Counted from the stretch's first letter, positions 16,684 to 25,847 are shown. The stretch: DNA of 49,647 bases from JAIRTY01 sp050257395 (GCA_050257395.1 JBLMWU010000026.1:1-49647), one strand, 5' to 3'. Notes: generated from the letters alone by a model not told the origin. Numbers and translations are program-made.

Positions 16684-18456
16684 TCAGCGGCCCACCGCGT
16701 AACCCTGCATGCCGCGCGGGTTGGCGGCGGCGAAGAGCATCCCGTTGTCCCGGGCCACCGCGCTGATCCGGCCCAGCGACCAGGGCGGGCGCACGCTCAC
16801 CTCGTGCCCGCGGGCGCGCAGCGCGGCGATCACCCCGGCGCCGGCCCGTTCCTCGATGTCAAGGGCCCGCGGGGCGGACTCGCGCGGGTAGAAGGACGAC
16901 GGGAAGTGCCGGCTGTGGAAGGCCGGCGCGTCGATCGCCTCCTGCAGGTTCATGCCGAAGTGCACGTGGTTCAGGAAGAACCCCAGCGTCCACTGGTCCT
17001 GCTGGTCGCCGCCCGGGGTGCCGAACGCGAGCCAGGGCTCGCCGCCGCGCAGCACCATGGTCGGGCTGAGGGTGGTCCGCGGCCGCTTGCCCGGGGCGAC
17101 CGTGTTGTTCAGCGCCGGGGTGAGGGTGAACATCTGCGCCCGGGTGCCCAGGCAGAAGCCCAGCCCCGGGATGACCGGCGAGCTCTGCAGCCAGCCGCCG
17201 CTCGGGGTGGCGGTCACCACGTTGCCGAACCGGTCGGCCACGTCCAGGTGGCAGGTGTCGCCGGCGACCGCGGTCTCCACCGTCGGCTCGCCGGAGCCGC
17301 TGCCCTGCCCCGCGCTCACCGCGCCGGTCGCGTAGCCGGGCAGGACCGGCGGGCGGCCGCCGGGCGAGCCGGGCCGCAGCTCACCGGAGGCGGTGCCGGT
17401 GACCAGGGCCCGGCGGCTGTCCGCGTACGCCGCGGACAGCAGGTCCGCCAGCGGCACGTCCGCCTGCCGCGGGTCGCCGTACCATGCTTCCCGGTCGGCG
17501 AACGCCAGCTTGGCGCACTCCACCACGGTGTGGACGTACTCCGCGGTGAGCTCGCCGCCGAGGTCGAACCCGGCCAGCAGGGCGAGCTGCTGGAGGAAGG
17601 CCGGCCCCTGCCCCCACGGCCCGGTCTTGCACACCGTCAGGCCGCGGTAGTCCAGGGTGGCGGGCTGTTCCACCCCGGCCCGCCACGCCGCCAGGTCGCC
17701 GCCGTCCAGCAGGCCGCGGTGCCGCTGCCCGGTGACGTCGAGCACCTCCGCGCCGGCCAGGTAACCCGCGATCGCCTCCGCCACGAACCCCTCGTAGAAC
17801 GCGGCCCGGGCCGCCTCGATCTGCCGTTCCCGGCCCGGGCCGGCCGCCTCGGCCTCCGCCAGCACCCGCTCGTAGGTGGCGGCCAGGGCCGGGTTCGCGA
17901 ACCGGGAGCCGGCCGCGGGCACCCCGCCGGCCAGGTAGACCTCGGCCGAGCTGGGCCAGTGGTCGCGGAACAGGTCCGCCACCGAGGCGATCCCGATGCT
18001 GATGCCCGGGACCACCGGGTACCCGTCGCGGGCGTAGCCGATGGCGTACTGCATCACCTCGCGCAGCGGCAGGCTGCCGTAGCGGGCCAGCAGCAGCATC
18101 CAGGCGCCGAACGCGCCGGGCACGCAGGCGGCCAGCAGGCCGGTGCCCGGCACCAGGTCAAGGCCCAGCGACGCGAACACCTCCGGGGTGGCCGCGGCCG
18201 GGGCCGGGCCCTGCCCGTCGAGGACGAAGACCTGCTGCCCGGCCGCGGCGTAGCCGATGACCGGGACCTCGCCGCCGGGGCCGTTCAGGTGCGGCTCGAC
18301 GACCTGCAGCACCAGGCCCGCCGCCACCGCCGCGTCAAAGGCGTTGCCGCCTTTCTCCAGCACCGCCATGCCGGCCGCCGACGCCAGCCAGTGGGTCGAG
18401 GCCACCATGCCGAACGTGCCGGCCAGCTGCGGGCGGGTGGTGAACTGCGCGGCCAT
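16684..18456 (-). CDS. ggt: Gamma-glutamyltransferase family protein
   Basis: This is an Ntn-hydrolase of 590 residues that transfers or hydrolyses gamma-glutamyl groups, for example of glutathione-like compounds. The nucleophile Thr that becomes the N-terminus of the small subunit is in GDTCHLDVADRFGN near residue 398. TPSGGW and GTPGGDQQDQW supply the oxyanion and substrate-binding loops. No signal peptide is visible, so this member may be cytoplasmic, like other actinobacterial homologues of the YwrD type. The start is set by GGGAGGA upstream. A perfect palindrome lies in its leader. Confidence 0.93.
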   Translation of the reverse strand: MAAQFTTRPQLAGTFGMVASTHWLASAAGMAVLEKGGNAFDAAVAAGLVLQVVEPHLNGPGGEVPVIGYAAAGQQVFVLDGQGPAPAAATPEVFASLGLDLVPGTGLLAACVPGAFGAWMLLLARYGSLPLREVMQYAIGYARDGYPVVPGISIGIASVADLFRDHWPSSAEVYLAGGVPAAGSRFANPALAATYERVLAEAEAAGPGRERQIEAARAAFYEGFVAEAIAGYLAGAEVLDVTGQRHRGLLDGGDLAAWRAGVEQPATLDYRGLTVCKTGPWGQGPAFLQQLALLAGFDLGGELTAEYVHTVVECAKLAFADREAWYGDPRQADVPLADLLSAAYADSRRALVTGTASGELRPGSPGGRPPVLPGYATGAVSAGQGSGSGEPTVETAVAGDTCHLDVADRFGNVVTATPSGGWLQSSPVIPGLGFCLGTRAQMFTLTPALNNTVAPGKRPRTTLSPTMVLRGGEPWLAFGTPGGDQQDQWTLGFFLNHVHFGMNLQEAIDAPAFHSRHFPSSFYPRESAPRALDIEERAGAGVIAALRARGHEVSVRPPWSLGRISAVARDNGMLFAAANPRGMQGYAVGR

Positions 18457-18475
18457 CGGCGTTCCTCCCAGTCTC

Positions 18476-18493
18476 AGCGTCGCCCCCGACGCT
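18476..18493 (-). promoter_or_regulatory. Perfect inverted repeat before ggt
   Basis: AGCGTCG-N4-CGACGCT is a perfect 7-bp inverted repeat about 20 bp upstream of the ggt start and partly overlaps a TAGCGT -10-like box on the minus strand. It could be an operator or a leader hairpin. Confidence 0.4.
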
Positions 18494-18628
18494 ATCGCCT
18501 GCCCCGGGCCGGGCCAGCGGCGGTGGCCGGGCGATCACACCGGGCAACCACCGCCGCCGCGGTGGCGTCGTTACAACTACAGGGGGTTATCAAAGGCCAC
18601 CTGTCCATCACGACAAGGGACGCCTGCA

Positions 18629-19300
18629 ATGTCACGAACTGTTTCCAGGTATGCCACGGCAGCGGGGGCCGTGCTGGGCATCGCGGCGCTGGCCGCGTGC
18701 GGCCCCACCGCCGCCGCCCCGTCCGCCGGGCACACCTCCGCCTCCGCCGCGCCCACCTCCGCGAGCCCGTCCGCCGCGCCCGCCAGCTCCGCGCCGGCGT
18801 CCGCCAGCCCGAGCCCCGCCGCCGCGGCCGCCGCCTGCACCTCCTCCGCCCTCGCGGTCACGGTCGACGTCCGGCAGGGCAGTGCCGCCGCCGGCAGCGC
18901 GTACTACCCCATCGACTTCACCAACACCGGCAGCGTCCCGTGCACCCTGGCCGGGTACCCCGGCGTCTCGTTCGTCACCGGCAGGCGCGGCGGCAACAGC
19001 GCCGCGATCGGCGCGCCGGCCACCCGCAACGGCGGCGCCCCCGCCGCCACCGTGACCCTGCCCCCCGGCGGGGCCGCGCACGCCGTCCTCCAGGTCGTGA
19101 GCGCGGGCAACTACAGCACCTCCGCCTGCCGCCCGGTCACCGCCCACTGGCTGCGGGTCTACCCGCCCGGCGAGGCCGCCGCCCGCTACGCCGCGTTCAC
19201 CGCCCAGGCCTGTTCCGCGAAGCTGCCCGCGAACCTGGGCAGCCCGCTCGCGGTGTACCCGGTGCGGGACGGGAAAGGCCAGATGGGCCAGGCGCCGTGA
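18629..19300 (+). CDS. DUF4232-type secreted lipoprotein
   Basis: This is an exported protein of 223 residues anchored to the cell membrane. Its signal peptide ends in the lipobox LAAC at residues 21-24. A Ser/Ala/Pro-rich linker follows (about 25-70), then a beta-sandwich domain of the DUF4232 type with IDFTNTGSVPCTLAGYPGVS near residue 95 and paired cysteines. Function is unknown for the family. AAGGGA lies ahead of ATG 18629. It diverges from ggt and is followed 31 nt later by the DUF885 gene, which has its own -10 box. Confidence 0.85.
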   Translation: MSRTVSRYATAAGAVLGIAALAACGPTAAAPSAGHTSASAAPTSASPSAAPASSAPASASPSPAAAAAACTSSALAVTVDVRQGSAAAGSAYYPIDFTNTGSVPCTLAGYPGVSFVTGRRGGNSAAIGAPATRNGGAPAATVTLPPGGAAHAVLQVVSAGNYSTSACRPVTAHWLRVYPPGEAAARYAAFTAQACSAKLPANLGSPLAVYPVRDGKGQMGQAP

Positions 19301-19331
19301 CACCCGTGCTTTGACCGGTAATGTCGGCGCA

Positions 19332-20855
19332 ATGGACGACCTGAGCCCGCGGCTGCGTGCCCTCTGTGACCTGAGCGTGGCGGAGGTCCGCGAATACAGC
19401 GGCCGCCACGAATACGACGGGGTGATCCAGGACCTGTCCCCGGACGGGGTGCGCCGCGGCCTCGCCCGGCTGGACGAGGTCGCGGACACCGGCCAGCCGG
19501 ACGACCCGCACGAGGAAGCGCACCTGGCCGCGTTCGAGGCCGGGGCCCGCATCACCTACGGCGAGCTGGAGCTGCACCGCCGCAACCCGCTGTTCCACCT
19601 GGCCGAACTCGACCTGGCGTGCTACGACCGCGACTACGCGCCCGCCGCCGAGCGCGACCGGGCCCGGGCCAAGCACCTGGCGGCCTGGCCAGCAGCGATC
19701 GACGCCGCGCTGGCGTCGCTGGACCAGGTGAGCGCGCCGGTGGCGGCCGCGCTGCTGGACGGCGTGCGGGGGCTGGCCGCGGCGCTGCCGCCCGGCAGCC
19801 CGGACACCGACGCCGCCCGAGCCGCGCACGCCCGGCTGGTGGCGCACCTGGAGCAGGCCGCGCGGGCCGGCGACCCGGACCCGGCGATCGGGACCGCCGG
19901 GCTCACCGCCCTCATGGGCGACGCCGAGAGCATCGAGCTGGACCTCGGCCGCCTCGCGGAGCGCGCGGACGCGGAACGGGACCGGCTCACCGCGCTGCTC
20001 GCCGAGAGCTGCGCGCGGATCGACCCCACCCGGCCAGCCCTGGAGGTGGCCAGGGAGCTGGTCCGCGACCACCCGGGCCCGGACGGGGTGGTCAGCGCGG
20101 CCCAGGAGTGGACCCGGCGGGCTATCGAGTTCACCGCCGAGCGTGACCTGGTCCCCTACCACGACGGCGAGTGCCTGGTCGGCCCGGCGCCGGAGTCCCG
20201 GCGGTGGGCGATGGCGATGATGTCGTCGGCGGCGCCCGGGGAGCCGGAAGGGCCTTCCTGGTACTACATCACGCCGCCCGACCCGGCCTGGCCCGCGGCC
20301 GAGCAGGAGGAGTGGCTGGAGGTCTTCAGCGCCACCACGCTGCCGGGCATCACCGTGCACGAGGTCGCCCCGGGGCACTTCTCGCACGGCCGGGCGCTGC
20401 GCCGGGCCGCCAGCGCGCTGCGCCGCACCCTGCACTCCGCCGCCTTCATCGAGGGCTGGGCGCACTACGCCGAGGAGCTGTGCGTCGAGGAGGGGTTCTG
20501 CGCGGACGACCCCCGGTTCGCGGTCGGCGTGTGGCTGGAGGCGCTGGTGCGGGTCACCCGGCTGGCGTGCGCCATCGGCGTGCACACCGCGGGCATGACC
20601 GTGGCCGACGGCGCCCGCCGGTTCGAGCGCGACACCCACCTGTCCGGGCCGGCCGCGCTGTCGGAGGCCAGGCGGGCCACGTTCGACCCCACCTACGGCC
20701 GGTACACCTGGGGCAAGCTGGAGATCATGAGCCTGCGCGAGCAGGCCCGGCAGCAGTGGGCCGCGGACTTCTCGCTGCGCCGCTTCCACGCCGCCATGCT
20801 CGACCTCGGCTCACCCCCGCTCGGGCTGCTGGGCACCGCGATCGTGCGGGGGTGA
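19332..20855 (+). CDS. DUF885 family metallopeptidase-like protein
   Basis: This helical protein of 507 residues belongs to DUF885, a group related to M2/M32-like gluzincin peptidases. The zinc motif HEVAPGH (HExxxGH form seen in DUF885) is near residue 345, and the following EGWAHYAEEL near 375 supplies the glutamate ligand. YYITPP-like and YGRYTWGKLEIMSLRE blocks are characteristic of the family. There is no signal peptide, so it should be cytoplasmic. TAATGT (19319-19324) lies 7 nt before the ATG. The substrate is unknown. Confidence 0.9.
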   Translation: MDDLSPRLRALCDLSVAEVREYSGRHEYDGVIQDLSPDGVRRGLARLDEVADTGQPDDPHEEAHLAAFEAGARITYGELELHRRNPLFHLAELDLACYDRDYAPAAERDRARAKHLAAWPAAIDAALASLDQVSAPVAAALLDGVRGLAAALPPGSPDTDAARAAHARLVAHLEQAARAGDPDPAIGTAGLTALMGDAESIELDLGRLAERADAERDRLTALLAESCARIDPTRPALEVARELVRDHPGPDGVVSAAQEWTRRAIEFTAERDLVPYHDGECLVGPAPESRRWAMAMMSSAAPGEPEGPSWYYITPPDPAWPAAEQEEWLEVFSATTLPGITVHEVAPGHFSHGRALRRAASALRRTLHSAAFIEGWAHYAEELCVEEGFCADDPRFAVGVWLEALVRVTRLACAIGVHTAGMTVADGARRFERDTHLSGPAALSEARRATFDPTYGRYTWGKLEIMSLREQARQQWAADFSLRRFHAAMLDLGSPPLGLLGTAIVRG

Positions 20856-20876
20856 CCCGGTAGGTACTGTGTGCGG

Positions 20877-21347
20877 GTGAGATCCCTGCGTGCGGCCGCG
20901 GCCGCGGTCCTGCTCGCCGTCACGGCGGCGGCGGCCGCGGGCTGCGCGGCCAGCGCGGCCGCCCCGGCGCCGATCGAGCTGGCGACCGCGTTCGTGCCGG
21001 TGCCGAAGGTGCCCGGCACCACCGTCGCCTATGTGGTCATCCGCAACAACGGTGCTGCGGACCGGCTGATCTCCGCGCGCACCAGTGCGGGCGGGCACGT
21101 GGTGTTCCGCATCCCGGTCCGGCCCGGCGGCACCGCCATGCGGACCGTGCCCGCGGTCGCCATCCCGGGCCACGCCACCCTGGCGCTCGACCCGGGCAGC
21201 TACCAGCTGCTGATCACCGGCGCCGGGCCGCTGCACGGCGGCAAGGCCATCACCCTCACGCTGGTCTTCGCCCGCTCCGGCCCGGTCTCGATCGTCGCCC
21301 AGATCACCAACCCGCAGTCCGGCGGCGCGTCCTACTTCATGAACTAG
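20877..21347 (+). CDS. PCuAC-like (copper chaperone family) lipoprotein with degenerate copper site
   Basis: This is an exported lipoprotein of about 156 residues with signal and lipobox-like AAGC near residue 22-25. The remainder is the DUF461/PCuAC cupredoxin-like domain (FVPVPKVPGTTVAYVVIRNN, ALDPGSYQLLITG, ITLTLVF). Family members pass Cu(I) through an H-M-x10-M-x21-H-x-M set. Here the His and middle Met are visible (GGHVVF, TAMRT), but the final H-x-M position reads Q-L-L, so copper binding is doubtful. GTG 20877 is preferred over GTG 20871 because TACTGT (20865-20870) lies 6 nt before it. Confidence 0.8.
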   Translation: MRSLRAAAAAVLLAVTAAAAAGCAASAAAPAPIELATAFVPVPKVPGTTVAYVVIRNNGAADRLISARTSAGGHVVFRIPVRPGGTAMRTVPAVAIPGHATLALDPGSYQLLITGAGPLHGGKAITLTLVFARSGPVSIVAQITNPQSGGASYFMN

Positions 21348-21409
21348 TGCCGCGTCAGGCAGCAACTGGCACTTCGTGAACTGAGCCGGCCGCCCGTACG
21401 GTAGGGCGC

Positions 21410-22711
21410 ATGCTGACCTACCGCCAGCCCGGCCTGGTGATCACCGACCGCACCTTCGGCGTCCCGCTCGACCACGCCCGGCCGGACGGGGAGCAGATCG
21501 AGGTGTTCGCCCGCGAGGTGGTGGCGGCGGACCGGGCCGCGGCGGACCCGGCCCTGCCGTGGCTGCTGTTCTTCCAGGGCGGCCCCGGGTTCGGCGCGCC
21601 CCGGCCGCTGGGCCCGGACGGCTGGCTGGAGCGGGCCCTGGCCGGCTACCGCGTGCTGCTGCTGGACCAGCGCGGCACCGGCCGCTCCACCCCGGCGACC
21701 CGGCAGACCCTGGCCCGGCTCGGCACGCCCCGCGCCCAGGCGGACTACCTGGCGCACTTCCGGGCCGATGCCATCGTCCGCGACGCCGAGCTGATCCGCG
21801 GCCAGCTCACCGGCGGCGAGCCGTGGAGCGTGCTGGGCCAGAGCTTCGGCGGCTTCTGCACCGTCAGCTACCTGTCGCTGGCCCCGGCCGGGCTGCGGGA
21901 GGTGGTCATCACCGGCGGCCTGCCCGGGCTCACCGCCACCGCCGACGACGTGTACCGGCTCACGTATCCGCTGGTGGCCGCCGAGAACCGGGTCCACTAC
22001 GAGCGGTATCCGCAGGACGTGGAGCGGGCCCGGCAGGTGGCCCGCCACCTGGACCGCGCCGGGTCCGGCGGTGAGGTCCGGCTGCCCGGCGGCGGCCTGC
22101 TCACCGTGCCGGCGTTCCAGTCGCTGGGCCGGCTGCTCGGCGCCAGCACCGGCAGCGCCACCCTGCACTATCTGCTGGAGGACGCGTTCACCGCCGGTGA
22201 GCTGTCCGACAGCTTCCTGCACCAGGTCCAGTCGCACCTCAGCTTCGCGCCCGCCCCGCTGTACGCCCTGCTGCACGAGGCCTGCTACGCCCAGGGCGGC
22301 CCGACCGGCTGGGCGGCGCAGCGGGTGCGCGCCGAGTTCGCCGAGTTCGACCCGGCCGCCGCGCTCAGCGGGGACGCGCCGCTCTTCTTCACCGGCGAGA
22401 TGATCTACCCGTGGATGCTCGGCGCCGACCCGGTGCTAGCGCCGCTGGGCGAGGCCGCCGAGCTGCTGGCCGGCCGCGGGGACTGGCCGGCCCTGTACGA
22501 CGCCGGGCGGCTCGCCGCGGCCGGGGTGCCCGGCGCCGCCGCCGTCTACTTCCACGACATGTACGTGCCCACGCAGCTGTCGCTGCCGACCGCGGCGGCC
22601 ATCACCGGCCTGCGGACGTGGGTGACCAGCGAGTACGAGCACGACGGGCTGCGGGTCAGCAACGGCCGGGTGCTCGGCCACCTGCTCGACCTTGCCCAGG
22701 GCCGCGCCTGA
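21410..22711 (+). CDS. Prolyl aminopeptidase-like alpha/beta hydrolase (S33)
   Basis: This serine peptidase-fold enzyme of 433 residues resembles proline iminopeptidases that release N-terminal Pro. The oxyanion motif FFQGGPGFG is near residue 48, LLDQRGTGRS near 85 and the nucleophile Ser in GQSFGGF near 145. The catalytic His is likely in SEYEHDGLR near the C-terminus. There is no signal peptide. ATG 21410 has TACGGT 7 nt upstream. It is a single gene between the PCuAC-like lipoprotein and a small membrane protein. Confidence 0.9.
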   Translation: MLTYRQPGLVITDRTFGVPLDHARPDGEQIEVFAREVVAADRAAADPALPWLLFFQGGPGFGAPRPLGPDGWLERALAGYRVLLLDQRGTGRSTPATRQTLARLGTPRAQADYLAHFRADAIVRDAELIRGQLTGGEPWSVLGQSFGGFCTVSYLSLAPAGLREVVITGGLPGLTATADDVYRLTYPLVAAENRVHYERYPQDVERARQVARHLDRAGSGGEVRLPGGGLLTVPAFQSLGRLLGASTGSATLHYLLEDAFTAGELSDSFLHQVQSHLSFAPAPLYALLHEACYAQGGPTGWAAQRVRAEFAEFDPAAALSGDAPLFFTGEMIYPWMLGADPVLAPLGEAAELLAGRGDWPALYDAGRLAAAGVPGAAAVYFHDMYVPTQLSLPTAAAITGLRTWVTSEYEHDGLRVSNGRVLGHLLDLAQGRA

Positions 22712-22882
22712 CCGCGGGCCGGCCCGGGTACCCGGCCGCGGCGGCCGGCTGGGTGCTGAACGGGCAGGACGGGGTGCTGGCCGGCCTCCGCGCGGGCCGC
22801 CCCCGCCTGACATACCAGGATTTTTTCTGCGGAACGGGCTTCCGCCGGCGCTGAACCAGGCGCACCATCGATCCGTCAAGAG

Positions 22883-22956
22883 GGGGTAACCCCACGTGAG
22901 TTCCTGCCCGCACAACCCGCGGGCTACGCCCGCTGAGAGCGCTGCCTGCGGAGGCA
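22883..22956 (+). promoter_or_regulatory. Structured leader with three hairpins before the small membrane protein
   Basis: Three short perfect hairpins follow one another: GGGG-TAA-CCCC (22883-22893), GCGGGC-TAC-GCCCGC (22919-22933) and TGCC-N6-GGCA (22943-22956 region). The last one contains the GGAGG ribosome-binding site of the next gene. No known riboswitch consensus was recognised. Confidence 0.35.
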
Positions 22957-22960
22957 ATGC

Positions 22961-23410
22961 ATGGGTATCGCGGCCCTGGTCACCTGGATCATCACGGCGT
23001 CGGGTGGCCTGTACATGCTGATGGTCTGGCTCATCGAAAGTGACTCCAAGCGCCCGGGCGCCACCGCCAGCAGGCTCCCGGTGGCGGTGGTGTCCGGGCA
23101 CCTGCTGCTGGCGATCAGCGGCCTGCTGGTGTGGGCGGCCTACCTGTTCACCGACATCGACCGGCTGGCCTGGATCGCGCTGCTCATCCTGGTGACGGTG
23201 GCGCTGCTGGGCTCCACCCTGTTCGCCCGCTGGGTCCCGGTGTACCGCACCGCCAGCGCGGTGCCGGTGGCGGCGGGGAGCGTGCCGGGGATCGAGCCGG
23301 ACCCGCCCGCGGAGCGGTACTTCCCGCTCACCATCGTGATCGGGCACGGCGCGTTCGCCACCACCACCCTGGTGCTGGTGGCGCTCACCACGCTCGGCGT
23401 GGGCAGCTGA
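22961..23410 (+). CDS. Small four-helix membrane protein, unknown function
   Basis: This is an integral membrane protein of 149 residues that I do not assign to a named family. Hydrophobic helices lie at about 2-24, 42-65, 70-88 and 122-147. A polar loop (about 90-120, AGSVPGIEPDPPAERYFPL) lies before the last helix. GGAGG sits 6 nt before ATG 22961. The helix pattern with VIGHGAFATTTLVLV near the end resembles small DUF proteins of actinobacterial membranes, but no catalytic residues are evident. An unusual structured leader precedes it. It stands alone between a peptidase and an MFS pump. Confidence 0.75.
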   Translation: MGIAALVTWIITASGGLYMLMVWLIESDSKRPGATASRLPVAVVSGHLLLAISGLLVWAAYLFTDIDRLAWIALLILVTVALLGSTLFARWVPVYRTASAVPVAAGSVPGIEPDPPAERYFPLTIVIGHGAFATTTLVLVALTTLGVGS

Positions 23411-23505
23411 GCCCCCCGCCCCGGCGGCAGCGCCCCGGCGGGGGTGGGCGCTGCCCGGGTAGGTAGTTGCGGTCAAGCAAGTGATTGCCGCTAGGCTCGG
23501 CTGAC

Positions 23506-25278
23506 GTGCGGCAGACACGTGACGCGGCCCCGGCCGGGCAGGCCTCCCCCGGCCCTTCCGGGCCGGGCGGGGCGGGGCCGGGCGGCCGCTACAAGTGGGT
23601 GGCCCTGTCCAACACCACGCTGACCATGACGATGGCGACGATCGACGCCTCGATCGTGATCATCTCCATGCCGGCCATCTTCCGCGGCATCCACCTCGAC
23701 CCGCTCGCGCCGGCCAACGTGAGCTACCTGCTGTGGATGATCATCGGCTACCTGCTGGTGACCGCCGTGCTGGTGGTGACGCTCGGCCGGCTCGGCGACA
23801 TGTTCGGCCGGGTGCGCATCTACAACCTCGGTTTCGTGGTGTTCACCCTCGCCTCGATCGCGCTCTCGCTCGACCCGCTCACCGGGCCCGGCGGCGCCCT
23901 CTGGCTGATCGGCTGGCGGCTGGTGCAGGCGCTGGGCGGCTCCATGCTGATGGCCAACGCGGCCGCGATCCTCACCGACGCGTTCCCGCGCAACCAGCGG
24001 GGCATGGCGCTGGGCATCAACCAGATCGCCGGGATCTCCGGCCAGTTCGTCGGCCTGCTGCTGGGCGGGCTGCTGGCGGCCTGGGACTGGCGCTCGGTGT
24101 TCTGGGTCAACGTGCCGATCGGGGTGTTCGGCACCATCTGGTCCTACCGGAGCCTGCGGGAGATCGCCACCACCCGCCGGGCCCGGGTGGACTGGGCCGG
24201 CAACGTCACCTTCGCGCTGGGGGCCGGCGTGCTGCTGGTCGCGATCACTTACGGCATCCAGCCGCACGGCGGGCACCCCACCGGCTGGGCCAACCCGTGG
24301 GTCGACGCCGGCCTGGCGGGCGGCGCGGCCCTGCTGGCCGCGTTCTGCGTGATGGAGACGAAGATCGCCGAGCCCATGTTCCAGATGGGCCTGTTCCGGA
24401 TCCGCGCGTTCGCGGCCGGCAACGCCGCCAGCCTGCTCGGCTCCATCGCCCGCGGCGGGCTGCAGTTCATGCTGGTGATCTGGCTGGCGGGGATCTGGCT
24501 GCCGCTGCACGGCTACGCCTACGCGGTCACCCCGCTCTGGGCTGGCATCTACATGCTCCCGCTGACCACCGGGTTCCTGGTGGCCGGGCCGGTGTCCGGG
24601 TGGCTGTCGGACCGCTACGGGCCGCGGCCGTTCGCCACCACCGGGCTGCTGGTCGCCGCCTGCGCGTTCACCGGCCTGATGCTGCTGCCGGTGGACTTCC
24701 CGTACTGGGCGTTCGCGCTGATCATCTTCTGCAACGGCATCGGCTCCGGGCTGTTCGCCTCCCCCAACACCTCGGCCATCATGAGCAGCGTGCCGGCCCG
24801 CCACCGGGGCTCCGCGTCCGGCATGCGGTCCACGTTCCAGAACTCCGGCATGTCCCTGTCGATCGGGGTCTTCTTCTCGCTCATGATCGCCGGGCTGGCC
24901 ACCACCCTGCCGCCGGTGCTGGCCAGCGGGCTGCACGCGCAGGGGGTGCCGCTGGCGGCGGCCGCGCGGATCAGCCACCTGCCGCCGGTGAGCACGGTGT
25001 TCGCGGCCCTGCTCGGCTACAACCCGGTGGCCCACCTGCTGCGCGCGAACGGGGCGCTCGGCGCGCTCTCGCCGCACCAGCTCGCCACGCTCACCGGCAA
25101 GCAGTTCTTCCCGCACCTCATCGCCGCGCCGTTCCACCACGGGCTGCTGATCGTGTTCACCGCGGCGGCCGCCATGTCGGTGATCGGCGCGCTGGTCTCG
25201 CTGCTGCGCGGCCGTCAGTTCTACTACGACGACGCGCCGGCCGTGGCGGGCGCCGCCACGGCCGATGCCGAAACGTAA
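23506..25278 (+). CDS. DHA2-family MFS drug/proton antiporter (14 TM)
   Basis: This multidrug efflux-type transporter of 590 residues has about 14 hydrophobic helices. Motif A is GRLGDMFGRVRIYN near residue 95, and the DHA2 motif C region GISGQFVGLLLGGLL is near 180. The N-terminal Gly/Pro-rich 25 residues are not conserved-looking. I use GTG 23506, with TAGGCT (23492-23497) 8 nt upstream. An upstream TTG at 23485 is less likely. No regulator gene is adjacent. The substrate is unknown. Confidence 0.93.
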   Translation: MRQTRDAAPAGQASPGPSGPGGAGPGGRYKWVALSNTTLTMTMATIDASIVIISMPAIFRGIHLDPLAPANVSYLLWMIIGYLLVTAVLVVTLGRLGDMFGRVRIYNLGFVVFTLASIALSLDPLTGPGGALWLIGWRLVQALGGSMLMANAAAILTDAFPRNQRGMALGINQIAGISGQFVGLLLGGLLAAWDWRSVFWVNVPIGVFGTIWSYRSLREIATTRRARVDWAGNVTFALGAGVLLVAITYGIQPHGGHPTGWANPWVDAGLAGGAALLAAFCVMETKIAEPMFQMGLFRIRAFAAGNAASLLGSIARGGLQFMLVIWLAGIWLPLHGYAYAVTPLWAGIYMLPLTTGFLVAGPVSGWLSDRYGPRPFATTGLLVAACAFTGLMLLPVDFPYWAFALIIFCNGIGSGLFASPNTSAIMSSVPARHRGSASGMRSTFQNSGMSLSIGVFFSLMIAGLATTLPPVLASGLHAQGVPLAAAARISHLPPVSTVFAALLGYNPVAHLLRANGALGALSPHQLATLTGKQFFPHLIAAPFHHGLLIVFTAAAAMSVIGALVSLLRGRQFYYDDAPAVAGAATADAET

Positions 25279-25368
25279 TCGCCTGATCACAACCTGCACT
25301 CGCCTGTCAGCGTCTCACCAGGGGGAAGCGGGGGGCGCCGGGCCCCGCACCGGCCGATGGGGGACCCG

Positions 25369-25845
25369 ATGAGGATGATCCGCAGGGCGAAGCTGGGCCT
25401 GGCCGCGCTGGCCGCCGGGGCGGCGGGACTGGCGGTGCTGGCAGGCGCCGCACCCGCGGGTGCCGGCGCGCCGCCGCACGGCACCCCGGTGACCATCGCG
25501 GCCCGCGGCGGCGCGCCGCCGGTGCTGCTGAACTGCCTGCACCAGCCCCAGATCGCGCCCCGCAGGTACGTGCTGGCCTGCGGGGACGGCAGCGACTACC
25601 TGCGGCACCTGAACTGGGCCGTGTGGACCACGACCGCCCTGGCGACGGGCACCGAGTGGATCAACGACTGCGTTCCCGACTGCGCGCGGGGCACCTTCCG
25701 GCACTACCGGGTGCTGGTCACCCTCTGGCGGGCCCGGCCGCTGACCCGCGCCGTGGACCACTTCACCCGGCTCACCACCCTGTACACGCACAAGCGGCCG
25801 GTGGTGAACGGCAGGCCGGTCCGGCTCCGCACCTGGCACGTGTGA
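25369..25845 (+). CDS. Secreted Cys-containing protein, unknown function
   Basis: This exported protein of about 158 residues has a Sec signal of basic MRMIRRAK plus a hydrophobic stretch, with cleavage likely after an AGA site near residue 34. The mature part has four Cys residues (LNCLHQ, LACGDGS, NDCVPDC), enough for two disulfides, and several Trp/Tyr. Family and role are not recognised. ATG 25369 is preferred to ATG 25357 because GGGGGA lies just before it. A degenerate 17-bp tandem repeat follows the stop. Confidence 0.75.
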   Translation: MRMIRRAKLGLAALAAGAAGLAVLAGAAPAGAGAPPHGTPVTIAARGGAPPVLLNCLHQPQIAPRRYVLACGDGSDYLRHLNWAVWTTTALATGTEWINDCVPDCARGTFRHYRVLVTLWRARPLTRAVDHFTRLTTLYTHKRPVVNGRPVRLRTWHV

Positions 25846-25847
25846 CG

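Noticed and set aside
18541..18628. Possible small RNA or riboswitch before the DUF4232 lipoprotein
   Set aside because: Only a short GC-rich inverted repeat was visible, with no recognisable aptamer features.
22930..22940. CTGAGA resembling the conserved start of a TPP riboswitch
   Set aside because: The partner CTGATC-like element and the usual stems are absent, and the downstream gene has no thiamine link.
23491..25299. Long frames on both strands across the MFS gene
   Set aside because: Only one plus frame shows 14 hydrophobic helices and family motifs. The others are compositional shadows.
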